From assembly GCA_034406715.1 (NCBI GenBank), contig CP137877.1, positions 1-64,000 of the forward strand: a stretch of 64,000 nucleotides of DNA. The letters are read 5' to 3'. This DNA comes from Rhodotorula mucilaginosa. Lineage: Eukaryota > Basidiomycota > Microbotryomycetes > Sporidiobolales > Sporidiobolaceae. The notes under the pieces are model-generated. The model searched no databases, was not told the DNA's origin, and saw only the letters and a list, made by a program, of their open reading frames with translations. Positions 54,549 to 64,000 of the stretch are shown here, in pieces (position 1 is the first letter of the stretch; every line of letters begins with the position of its first letter). The position numbers were made by a program, and so were the translations under genes.

Positions 54549-55569
54549 ATGTTCCCCACTATTCAGGCGTCCGGGACCGTGCATGCCGTCGCAGGAACAG
54601 ATCAAGCTGATCCACCGTCTCCCGACGGAGAGTACGCGGCTCACGTCAACGACATCGTCCAAGCGTGCCATGACAGACTAGACCTTCTCAAGCGACGTAT
54701 GCTCGCTTACGCTACAAAAGATTCTAATGCGCTGAAGACCGCGGTGCGCCATTGGGCACAGGCCGTGCTGGCTCCCGCATCACTTGGCCGTCTTGCCACA
54801 AAAGCCCGCACACCAATTTTTCAGGAGCTTCATGAGCTTCGTCAGCAAGCGGGCTCGGTTGGCTTTGGCGAGACTATACACTGGCCTGTGAGTGTGTCAC
54901 ACTGAACACATGCTCACTGCACGGACCTAAGCCACATTGTATTGATCCATCACCTGATGCAGACCACGGATGAGCTGATGGATCTTCCTGATCCACGCTT
55001 TTCTGACTCGGTCTGCAATCTCGAGGCCTTCATTGGGACAGTTGAGTCCCTTGAAGAAGCCGTTGACGAACATGCCGACAAGCTCTTCCGCCAGCAGCGA
55101 GACGAAGTTTTTGACCTCCTAAAGGTGCGGAGGGGGGCGGTCATAAGATGGGAAAAGGATATGCTGTGTCGAGCGAAAGAAGAGGTTTACCAACGGAATC
55201 CCCGACTTCACAACGCGCGTTTTGCCGCTTTGCGCAAGAGCGTAGATAGCTTCACCCTTATGCAGCGTTTCAGGCTGGTGAGTTGGGTTGTCTGCAAACG
55301 CACAAAAGGCGGGACCAAGGGCTGCCTTGATTGATCAGTCTTCTGCCTTTGCAGCGTGTTTGCGACATTTTTACTGGTGCAGTGTCACTGGAAACAAATC
55401 ACACCCATCGTCGGAAACGCGAAAGAGGTAAATTCTTCCCTCCTTATACACGTATTCAAACCCTCCCCGCCATCCTCTCTGCTGACAGACTGATTCGGAA
55501 TTGGTGAAACAGACCAGCCGTCCCCCTTGGAGCCGCAGAAACGACAGCCACCTCTGCGCCGATTGTAGT
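54549..55569 (+). CDS. TCCGCGGA-box family member 6
   Basis: Four exons (54549-54887, 54963-55277, 55355-55427, 55514-55569) give 260 residues with all phases consistent. Module A (EYAAHVNDIVQACHDRLDLL, VRHWAQAVLAPASLGRLATK, LRQQAGSVGFGETIHWP) ends at a splice site. Module B is exactly 315 nt, as in member 3, and includes VRRGAVIRWEKDMLCRAKEE and RNPRLHNARFAALRKSVDSF. The third exon starts RVCDIFTGAVSLET, the counterpart of the 40-nt exon of members 2 and 3, and runs on into a basic patch (NHTHRRKRERD). The short tail is Pro/Arg-rich and lacks the aromatic ending of other members. This is the best preserved plus-strand member. Confidence 0.65.
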
Positions 55570-55824
55570 GCTGTGACGAATGTTAGGTCTGATCCGAAAT
55601 CGCCTGTGCACCCGCTTGATCACGAATTGCCTTTACCGCGCGTTCCGTGGGCATGAGGCTAGCGGCCGGCGTAGGCCCACAACCCACATGAGCGTTTTAA
55701 GGGGCAGTGCGTACCGATGAGCTCAGGACTCTTTTCTGCATTCGTAGTAGCAGCTCAAAGCATTCAACCTCATTCCAGAGCGCAGGTGAAGCGATGGCGT
55801 TGCAGACAAACGAACGAAAGTGCT

Positions 55825-58800
55825 CTACTTTGGCGGCGGAGCACCCCGAATCGCCGCTCTCGCCGGCCCCCAGTTCGCTTGCGGGTTGATCTGGTATCTG
55901 ACGAGCTTGATGTTGTCGAGGAGCGCTTCCGTCACTTTCGGGTTGTGCGCGAGCGAGACCTCGTGCCTGTTTCGAGCGGGAAAGCCGTAAGACGAGTCAG
56001 AGTCCGGATCTCCCCTGATCCCCAACCACGCAAGTCTCGACGGCGAGGCGTTTGCGACGCTGACAAACAACCAGCAAGAGCGACCAGACACTCACGTTTG
56101 CTCCTTGGCCAACAAGCTCTTGGCCGGACTGCCGTCCTTGACATTCTTCATCATGACCGGGTTCGACTTGATCCACTCGCGAATCACGTCGTGCACAAAT
56201 GTCCGCGGCGCGTTCGTCTTGATCGATCCGGCGACGGCGTGCGAGCGCGAGATCTCGTACCCGGCGTTCAAGAGCGCCGAGCTGCAGATTCCAAAAAGTC
56301 AGCTCGAGGCAGCTCTTGACGTGGGAGCAAAGACGAGCTGAAACGCACCCAAAGGTCGAGATGGGCGGGCACGTAGCGTTGAACAAGCTCGCCATCTTGG
56401 ACGGCGAAAAGTACAACGGCGCTTCCGTTTCCTGCACGGTCCGAAGATGAGCAGCTCTCGGTCAATGACGTGCCGCACAAACGAACCCGGCACGGCCACT
56501 CACAGAAAGCGCGACGGTCAGCATGCCCTTGATCCGGTCCGAAGTCTTGAAGTCGCTCGCGTGCTCCTCGACGTGGGTGAGCATGTCGCGCACGAACGCC
56601 TTGTTGTGCAGCGGCGCGGCCCACATCGGTCCTCCGATCTGTGCGTCCAAACGACAAAATGGGATCAGCACTCTTGGTCTCTCTTCACGACCCAACACGA
56701 AAAGAGCACGAGAGCGGCCGAGCATGCAAAGCTTCTTCTCCCTGGAACGTACATGGAACTTGCCCCCGCACTCGCTGCACCGGTCCCCCTTGACTTGTTC
56801 CGGCGGACCGGCGGGGACGTGGTACGTCAAGTTGACGTTACCGTTCTTCTCGCTGACGCGTTCCTGCACGCGCCCGAACGGCTGCCAGTGCGGAGACTGG
56901 CACGTGTGGCAGTAGTAGACGAGGGCGGTTTTCCTGTGAGTCGCGAAAGCGCGCGCTTCGACATCAGCCCGCGACTCCCGAGAAAGGGGAGGTCTAGGGA
57001 GAGAACGATAGATGGGTAGGCTCGCTGGACTCACGAAGGCACCGCCTTGACTTCTTTCGGACCCGTCCTCACGCGGATGAACAAGCGCACGTAGAAATCG
57101 ATCGAGAGCGACAGTTGCGGTTCAATGTACCGGCCGTACCGAGCGGCGGTCGTCGCGAGCGAGTGCAAGACGAGTCGAAGACCCTGAAGCCGAACCCGAA
57201 GCAAGCAGTTTGTCAGGTACATTTTTCGCGGGTCACTCGCAAGGGAAAGGCATGAAGAATGAGCGCACCACTTCGTGAGAGTACTCGGCGTTGACGCAGA
57301 CGCCACCGTAGTGCGTAAAGCTGCAAGGCCGACCGACGAATCAGTTCCTGCGGCGACACAAAGTGCGAGTGGAGTGGAGTTGAGGCTGAGAGGCGGGACT
57401 CACGCCTTTTCGGGGTAGTTGTGGCCCGCCAGGACACCCATATCCGTGCACGTAACACACATCAAGCCTATGCGTGCATGGTAAATCCCCAGCAACGTCA
57501 GTCTTCGTTCAGGCCGACCGACGCGAAACACCACCACAGTCCTGCACTGAGAAAGGGAGGAGGGGAAGGACCGGAACGAGACGCTCACCTCCGTCTGCGA
57601 TGGCGTTCATGGCGGCGTCGAGGAACGGAACGGCGCTACCGTACGGGTCGAGGTCGACGCAGTCGAAGCGGGCTTCTTCGGCCCGGTGTTGGTACATGAA
57701 GACGCTGGTTCGATGGTTCGACAATTCGTCCGGCAAATCCAAAGATCAGCCCTGCGAGCGGGAAGGACATTCTCCGCGAGAAAGCGGAATCCAGAAAACC
57801 AAAAACGCACCACGCGTCGCCCTCGTTGGCTCTCACTTTGCCCAACTTGGCCTCCTCAATCTGGGCTTTACTAAACTCCTTCCCCGGCTTGATCTCGTCT
57901 TCCGTCATCCCTTCCGTCCCGGGAATACTGTGCAGCCCTTTCGGCGCCAGACCGTTAAAGGCAATGTTGCGGCGAATGTCTTCGACGGCTGAAGCCGAGA
58001 GGTCGTTCGCAATCACGTAGCTGCGCGCGGTTGGGTGTCGGACACCCTCATCTTAGTCAGCATCTTCTCTCGCGGGTGTATACTGAAAGAGAAAGGGAGC
58101 GCATACCGAAGGAGAGGGAGTTCTTTGGCGTAGCGGATCGCGCGGAGTCCCGTGGCAGACAACGCTTCGAGCAAGGAAAACTTGAATGTCGGCGCTGGCG
58201 GGAGCGTCCCTTCCTCCTGGGTTTGTTGTGCCAGTGGCCTCAGCGCCAGCGTCCGCAAAACCAAGTATCTTGAAAGGAGGAACTCACCCTCGTCGTCGTC
58301 GTCGTCGTCGCCTCACTGCTGCCTCCCCCTCCTGCTGTAACGGGCGCCGCCGCCGCCGTCCCATCTTCCGCCTTTCTCCGCTTCGCACCCACTTGTCCAT
58401 CAGCCTCACCCTCCTTCAAAGCTGTCGTCGCCTCCTTCCCCTTCCCCTTCCCCTTCCCCTCATCCTCACCCGTTCCCGTCGCTTTCCGGGCAAACTTTTC
58501 GCCCCCGTCTCCTCCCCCATTCAAGTCCCTGACCCTCTTGCGCGCCCACTTGCGCTTCAACCCTTCCTCCCAATATTTCCTCTTTTCGGCCTGCCTCGTT
58601 TCTGACCAGGTCCGGATGGCGACGACCGACAAGTCGCGGTTGTACTCCTGGACGGGGTTGAGAAAGACGGGAGCTGTTCCGCTGCTGGTACTGGAGGAGG
58701 AGGGAGGGGCGGCAAAGAGGATTGAAGTGGTCGATTCGGTGTGGACCACAAAGCCTTCAGGTACGGTAGGCGCTGTTTCTGTTCGAGAGGGAGAGTTGTG

Positions 58801-59022
58801 GGTCAACCCTGAGTTGTGCTCGAGAGCGACCAAAGCCCCTCCGCAAGTAACGCACGCGGTTCTTCGACCCGCATCGTCTCGTCCACCGCCGTCATCGTCG
58901 GGATCTCTGCGTGCGCCATGGTTCGTGCTGCCGTCGTGCGGAAAGAGGAGCAGCAGCAGCGATGAGGAGGAGGAGCGATCGAGCGAGGCAAGAGCTGTAG
59001 CGAGTTCGAAGGGCTGCTGCAA
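55825..59022 (-). CDS. TRM1: tRNA (guanine26-N2)-dimethyltransferase
   Basis: Twelve exons give 720 residues. Trm1 landmarks in order are [41 protein letters not shown] for SAM binding, [16 protein letters not shown], the catalytic [57 protein letters not shown], a zinc site with C-x2-C pairs ([11 protein letters not shown] and [10 protein letters not shown]), and [15 protein letters not shown]. The C-terminus is [21 protein letters not shown]. The enzyme dimethylates G26 of tRNAs in nucleus and mitochondria. It has a long acidic/basic low-complexity insertion ([12 protein letters not shown]) near residue 190. The start at 59022 keeps one open frame; an alternative ATG at 58920 would need a 29-nt intron. 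Confidence 0.95.
58434..58460. repeat. CCTTCC microsatellite within TRM1
   Basis: Four to five hexamer units that encode the [10 protein letters not shown] tract of the TRM1 insertion. Confidence 0.75.
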
Positions 59023-59317
59023 GTATAGCCTAAGCGGGAACGTGCAGTCGACTGTAAGACCACTCGAGTCGCCCCGCGGTGCATACGCGAGCAGTCAACA
59101 CTCAGTGAGCACAGCCTTCCTCCCTGGCCTCCTCTCCTCTCCTCCCGACTTCTCGATCGAGTTAACTATTAGCCAATAGCAAAGTGTAGCTTCACTTTGC
59201 AAAAACGATCACCCCAAACATCCTCTCATTGGACAATCGAAAAAACAAAGCCAAGCACGACAACATGATCATCCCCTCCTCCAACCCTCCTCCTCCCCCG
59301 CCTCCATACCGCGAGCT

Positions 59318-61136
59318 TCACGACGACGACGACGACGACGAAGTAGAAGTGGCGACACCCGCCGACGACAACGGTCCCGTCTGGTACAGCAGATTCGCAT
59401 GCGGAGTCGGCTGCCAAACCGGATTCGCGACTGTCAGTCAGTCAGTCACCACAAGCTCGGCGAAATTTCGCAAGAATGACGAGGGCAAAAAAGGCCGGGT
59501 GACTCACCAACATGCTCTGCGCGACCGCCTGATCCATCCTCGTCTGCTCCGCGCCGCTCGTCGTCGTCGTCGGAGGAGCTTGAAGCGACTGTTGTTGTTG
59601 TGGCGGCAGAAGGTGGTGGTGATGATGCGACCCCGACCCCGACCCCGATCCCGCCGCCCCGGGCGTGGGCGCTCCAACCGCGAAATCACCGAATACCCCT
59701 CCTCCTCCCCCTCCTCCTGCACGATCCGTAGGCGAAACAGCAGCAGCAGCTGAACCATCCCCCCCACCGCCGACCACCCCTTGTCCGACTTTCTTCGTCG
59801 GTCTCGTCGTCGACCCGTTCGCATTCGAATGAGAGTGAGAGTGAGAGTGAGGAGGAAGGGAAAGGGGAACGAAAGGCGCGGGAAGTTGTTGCTGCGCGGC
59901 GGCGGCGGTCGAGGTGGCGTTCGAGGGCGAGATCGGAGCAGACTGAGCGACACCGGCTCCGTCTCCCCCTCCTCCTCCCACAGCGGCGGACGACGACGAC
60001 GGCGGCAGCAGTACTGGCGACGGCGGCAGCGGCGGCAACCAATTCGCCCTGACCTCCCTCAACTGTTCCTCCGTGACTTTCCGTCCGCCTTGCAACCTCT
60101 TGACCAACTCCTCCAACTCTTGAATCCTTCTCTCGGCGTCCCTCAACGCCCTTTTAACCTTTTCTTCTTCCTCGGCTCGAGTCTTGGCGAGTCGTTCGAG
60201 GCGATCAAACTCGGCCGCTTTGCGATCGCGCGAACGTTGAGCCGCGAGCCGGTTCCGCTCTTTGCGCGTCGTCGTCGTCGTGGCCCCCGCAGCAGAAGCT
60301 TTTCCTCCGTCGGCGGCGGAGCCTTCACCACCACTGCCACCAGCGCCGGTGGTAGAGGCGGTCGCTTGTCCACTGTTGGCGGTAGACGGTTGTTGAGCGG
60401 GATCAGAGGAACCCGCTCTTCCTCCTCCGTTGCTCGTCTCTCCATCTCCTCCTCCTCTTCCTGCAGCAGAGCCCGCAGACCGAATCGCCCTCGGAGTGGA
60501 CGACGACGACGGCGGCGGCTGTTGGACGAATGGTTGTTGTTGCTGCTGTTGCTGTTGTTGATGGATGAGCGAAGCGGTGGTCAATGCCACGGCGGCGGCT
60601 GCGGCTGCGGCTGCCCCTGCCGAGGAGGAAGCAGGCGTGGCTGGTGTTGCGATCCGGGCGCGTTTGTTTTGCCTCGGACGCGGCGGCGGCGGAGGAGGCG
60701 CGGCCGTCGTCGCAGCAGCGGTGGGCTGAATGGCGGACGATACGGCCAGCCCTGAGGAGGTGGCGGTGCTAGGCGCTGGAGTGGGCGCATCGAGTCCGAC
60801 GAGGTTCAAGTGCGGTTCAAACTCGAGTTGGAGCGGCGGGATTTGGTGATGCAGCGCGTCGAGGGACGGATCCACTTGCGGCGGCGGAGGAGGCGCATGC
60901 CCAGTCTGGATATCGTTCGCATGCTGCTGGTGCTGGTAAGCGTTGGCGTACTGTTGAGCGTACGCGGCTGCGAGGTTGTTGTGCGCCGAGTCGACGAGAT
61001 GCGGGTGGTGCGAGTGGTGAGCGGCAGCGACGACGGCGGCGAGCGCAGGGTCGAGTGCAATGTCCGGCTGCTGCTGCTGCTCGCGTTCGCGGGCCCTCTG
61101 CTGCTGCTGCTGCTGCTGCTGCTGTTCCGGCTCCAT
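59318..61136 (-). CDS. bZIP transcription factor with long low-complexity flanks
   Basis: Two exons (59504-61136 and 59318-59430) give 581 residues. A poly-Gln start (MEPEQQQQQQQQQ) is followed by Ala, His and Pro-rich sequence. The basic region lies near residue 290 (RKERNRLAAQRSRDRKAAEF, with the N..AA..SR signature). The zipper helix follows with Leu/Ile spacing (RRIQELEELVKRLQGG) and is short, about four heptads. The second half has poly-Gly, Ser-His repeats and poly-Gln. The exon 1 donor is taken as GTCACC at 59503, so the protein ends ANPVWQPTPHANLLYQTGP then a Ser run. GTGAGT four bases earlier would give a basic, less natural end. The gene is divergent from the DHH gene across 238 bp. 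Confidence 0.87.
59433..59449. repeat. GTCA microsatellite inside the bZIP intron
   Basis: On the coding strand it reads GACTGACTGACTGACAG right up to the acceptor, repeating the branch-site consensus CTGAC, as in the ALG10 intron. Confidence 0.75.
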
Positions 61137-61374
61137 CGCGAGTGCGAGTGGGGCGACAAGTGACACGTTGGCAGGAGAGAGAAGAAGGAGCGAACACGTC
61201 AGTCAGAGCTACTGAGCAAGTACCGCAGGGGAGGCTTTAGCTAGCGCACGATCGAGAGCGAGACTGACGTCGCGAGTTGGCCTTCCCAAATCAGACGCAC
61301 GGGTACGGTCTCTCTATACACAGTGCATGCTCGTACGCACGCGGACTGCCCGAGTCACCGCAACACTCCGAGCC

Positions 61375-63266
61375 ATGCCGCCGAAACGAACCCTCCCGTT
61401 CTCGTCCCAGCCTCCGGCCGCATCCCCACCATCCAAGAAGCCTCGACCATCGCCAACTCGACCGAAAAAACAGGCTCGATCGCCTTCGCCGGTCACCACT
61501 CTTCGAGATAAAGCAGGCCATGGCGAATGGAAAGACTGGCCCGCGCCGCAAGAGCAGATGGAGACCGCTCGCGAATGGATCAGAGAATGGTGAGCCCTCT
61601 CTCATTGCTCCGTTGGTCGCTGGAGAAGCTGATCCCTTTCGACTGTAGCGTAAAGGGAAAACACCGAGGTGGGCTCACGGTCAAGTTGGAATCCCAGTAG
61701 GAGAAGGATTGCCGCTGAAACCGACAAAATCGCACCCCTGCAGTTTTGCTGATCCCGGACAAGGACGCCGACGGACTCTCATCGGCGTGCCTCCTCGCGC
61801 ACACGTTCCACACGCTCGGACACGACCCGTCCCTCCTGCAAGTGTACCACCTCCCCCGCTCGGCGACCAACATCCATTCCGACCGAGCCCGGTCCGACAT
61901 CCTCTCAACCCAGTTCCCTGCTGCAAACCAACACAACGACGACGACGAGGGTGGACCCCCTACGCGGTGCATCGTCCTCGATCAAGGGTCCCGACCCGGT
62001 CCGGCTCTCGTTCCAGGGATCGAAACCCTCCTGATAGATCACCACTTGAGCGATACCTTCCCCTCGGGTCCGATCACCGTCCTCTCGGCGTGTCACTCCC
62101 TCCCCGTCGCCACCACCTCCCTGCTCGTGTACGAACTCTCTTCGACCCTGGTTCCCACTCTGAGGGGTTCAGGGCCAACGGGACTCGCAGCTTTGATCGG
62201 CGCGTATGGCGACCTCGGAGCTGGGAAACTCAAATTCGGAGGAGGAGGCGACGACGAACCGTGGCCTGCTTCGCTCGCCCCGATCGAGAAACAGTTGACC
62301 AAATCCGCCCTCTCGAAAGCCGTCGCCCTCTTGAACGCCCCTCGTCGCACTCCCGAATTCAAAGTCGCAGACGCCTATTCCGCCCTCGTCGCCGCCGCCG
62401 CCGCCGCCGCAACAGCTCAAGCCGATGGACTCTCGTCAAAAGTGCTCAAGGGGATCCTGGATGACGACAAGTTGATCGAGGCCAAGGAGAGGACGAGTGC
62501 GGAAACGGCGAGGTGGCAAGCGGCACCGCCGGTGTTTACGAAAGATGGCAAGATCGCAGTCGTCACCATCGATTCGGGCTACCAGAGTGAGTCTTCGGCG
62601 ATTCTGCTAACGCTCATGTCGAGTTTGAAAGGAGTCCTGATCCTGTTTGTCCTCGCTCCCTCGCTCGGCAGTTCATCCGGTGATTGCGACTCGCTGGACG
62701 GGCACGCTCCGAAAAGCGAAAACCCTCGTCTGCGTCATGGTGCGTCTTTCACTTACTCGCTTTTGCTCTACCTCTTTCCCTTTCCAAGTCCTCCAATCTT
62801 CGAAAACGGACAGACTCTAGAAACTTGGGGTACTGACGGTCTCTCTTTCTTTGAATTCGTCGGCGGGCAACAGTGCGCCAATACAGGTTACACGCCGGGC
62901 TTTGTCCATTTCTCCTGCCGCGCCCCCCGCAGAGGCACTCAGGACTCGTCCGCCCCTCCCGTCGTCGACCTGATCGCCTTCCTCCGCTCGCTCGCTCCCC
63001 TCTGCGAACAACTCGCGCCGGGGTGGACGTCCCGCGTCGGAGAGGATTGGGCTCGCGGACATCGGGAAGCGACGGGGGGCATTGTCAAGGTGGAAGAGTT
63101 CCGGGTGTTGATGGAGGCTTGTCAAGTCGGGGTCAAGAAGGACAAGGACGAGAAGAAGAGCAACGGCGGCGCGGCGAAGAAGGTGATTGATCCGGGACAA
63201 AAGACGACGTTGGATGGGTTCTTCAAGATTAGTCCGGCGAAAAAAGTGAAGGGGGAGAAGGTCTAA
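61375..63266 (+). CDS. DHH-family phosphoesterase with N-terminal basic region and C-terminal PIP-box-like motif
   Basis: Five exons (61375-61589, 61649-61668, 61744-62586, 62672-62739, 62874-63266) give 512 residues. The first 60 residues are basic and Ser/Pro-rich (KKPRPSPTRPKKQARSPSP), like a nuclear signal. The catalytic domain has DHH motif I (VLLIPDKDADGLSSACLL), motif II (RCIVLDQGSRPG), motif III (ETLLIDHHLSD), and a later conserved LIGAYGDLGAG. The middle of the protein resembles the second subdomain (VVTIDSGYQIHPVIATRW). The C-terminus is QKTTLDGFFKISPAKK, matching the PCNA-binding consensus QxxLxxFF. DHH proteins hydrolyse phosphodiester bonds (RecJ nuclease, oligoribonucleases, polyphosphatases). 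Exon 2 is a 20-nt microexon. The substrate is unknown; a replication-linked nuclease is an inference. Confidence 0.85.
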
Positions 63267-63595
63267 TGTGAAGTGGGCAAGTATCGGAGCGTTTATTAGA
63301 CTGAGCGATTTGACGAAAGACTCCCTCTTCCCCAAGAGGCCCTTTCCGCGACGAGCAAAGAAGCATTTCCGGGAACCGAAAAAGCAGCATTGCGCCACTT
63401 CCGTAGATGTACCTCTTGCAGCTTTTGTCTCGAATCCGCCTCTCGGGGCTCACGATTGCGGGACCAGTTGGAGTCCCGAGGTTGAAGAAACGAAAGAGTC
63501 CGTAGCAGTCCAGCTCACGAGAGGCCCTGCCTGGCGGTCTCGAATCTATGTCGTTTCTTTACTCCTCCTCCTCCTCCGTCACCGCTACCTTGGTG
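63267..63595. other. Intergenic region between convergent genes
   Basis: 329 bp with nothing recognised; should hold two 3' UTRs. Confidence 0.45.
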
Positions 63596-64000
63596 TCAGC
63601 CCTCAGCCTCAAGCTGAGCAAACCGATCCAAATCCTCCCGACTCGGCAAGATCCCCCCCCATCCTTCCACCTCGTCCCAATTACAACCACCTCTCTTCGC
63701 CGCCCAATCGCCCACCGCTCCCCCTTGTACCAAATACTCGCAGTACGGCGCCACCTCCTCCCTCCCCTTCCCCTCTCGGTCTCGGTTTCCGTCGTCATTG
63801 TCCCCACGCGCGGGGGAAAGTGTTCGGCGGAGCGAGATATCGGGAGAGGGTCCAGGGAGCGGCGCCGTAGATGGTAAGGACAGGTACAAGATCTGCAAAG
63901 GCGGTATTGTTCGCAGTAATGCCTCGAGCGCTTGTGAGTCCGAGGTCGAGGTCGAAGCCGCGGTGGTGGCGTTCGAGTCCGGTCGCGAAGGCAGAAGTGT
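63596..64000 (-). CDS. C-terminal part of an unassigned gene running off the window
   Basis: An open frame enters from base 64000 and ends at a stop at 63596. It reads ALEALLRTIPPLQILYLSLP, then a charged Arg/Asp-rich stretch, then VAPYCEYLVQGGAVGDWAAK and DLDRFAQLEAEG at the end. No start codon is in the window and an intron cannot be excluded. No family recognised. Confidence 0.4.
   Translation of the reverse strand, partial: TLLPSRPDSNATTAASTSTSDSQALEALLRTIPPLQILYLSLPSTAPLPGPSPDISLRRTLSPARGDNDDGNRDREGKGREEVAPYCEYLVQGGAVGDWAAKRGGCNWDEVEGWGGILPSREDLDRFAQLEAEG

Noticed and set aside
31983-55569. Homeodomain mating-type genes as an explanation for the family
   Set aside because: No WFxNxR helix or other homeodomain signature in any member, and members are not arranged as divergent HD1/HD2 pairs.
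31983-55569. Mobile element origin of the family arrays
   Set aside because: No terminal repeats, target-site duplications, reverse transcriptase or transposase motifs seen around or within the members.
1-64000. tRNA, rRNA, CRISPR array or centromere-like sequence
   Set aside because: No cloverleaf-type A/B box pairs, rRNA core motifs, spaced direct repeats or long AT-rich block were found by reading.

Overview
The window is the end of a fungal chromosome followed by about 62 kb of gene-dense DNA. It opens with roughly ten CCCTAA repeats (TTAGGG-type telomere) and a diverged subtelomeric tandem repeat. Genes are GC-rich, close together and broken by many 50-100 nt introns with GTGAGT/GTGCGT donors and CTGAC-like branch sites. 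Protein types (ARP2/3, sideroflexin, FG nucleoporin, ANP1-type mannosyltransferase, GAL7) and this intron style suggest a basidiomycete yeast, most likely Pucciniomycotina/Microbotryomycetes (inference). Gene models were spliced by hand. Unless an entry says otherwise, exon phases add up to an open frame.

0-13 kb: telomere, subtelomeric repeat, a small mitochondrial-type protein, sideroflexin (FSF1), ARPC2, a poorly resolved 3 kb interval, a SERINC/TMS1 protein and an MFS transporter. 13.8-23.8 kb: ELO fatty-acid elongase, two tandem RidA genes, UBA4/MOCS3, and the divergent glycosylation pair ALG10 and ANP1/MNN9-type. 24-31.7 kb: a Ser/Pro/Arg-rich unknown, a Myb/SANT plus C2H2 regulator, and GAL7. 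38.9-49.5 kb: a basic unknown protein, a very large NUP159/NUP214-type FG nucleoporin, and a Ca3427-like solute-binding-fold protein. 55.8-64 kb: TRM1, a bZIP factor, a DHH phosphoesterase ending in a PIP-box-like motif, and the end of a further gene.

The most unusual content is a family of six related, fast-evolving genes that I cannot assign to any known family. They lie in two arrays: members 1-3 on the minus strand (31.98-38.34 kb) and members 4-6 on the plus strand (50.46-55.57 kb), pointing away from each other around a block of ordinary genes. The clearest members share a two-exon helical core, splice junctions after a Trp codon, a 315-nt exon (members 3 and 6) and a 40-nt exon (members 2 and 3). 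Every member has the palindrome TCCGCGGA (extended CGGCnTGTCCGCGGA) about 100-190 nt before its start codon. I noticed this 8-mer nowhere else in the window. Members 2, 3 and 6 have intact reading frames, 4 and 5 look decayed, and 1 is short.

No tRNA, rRNA, CRISPR array, integrated virus-like element or recognisable transposon was seen.
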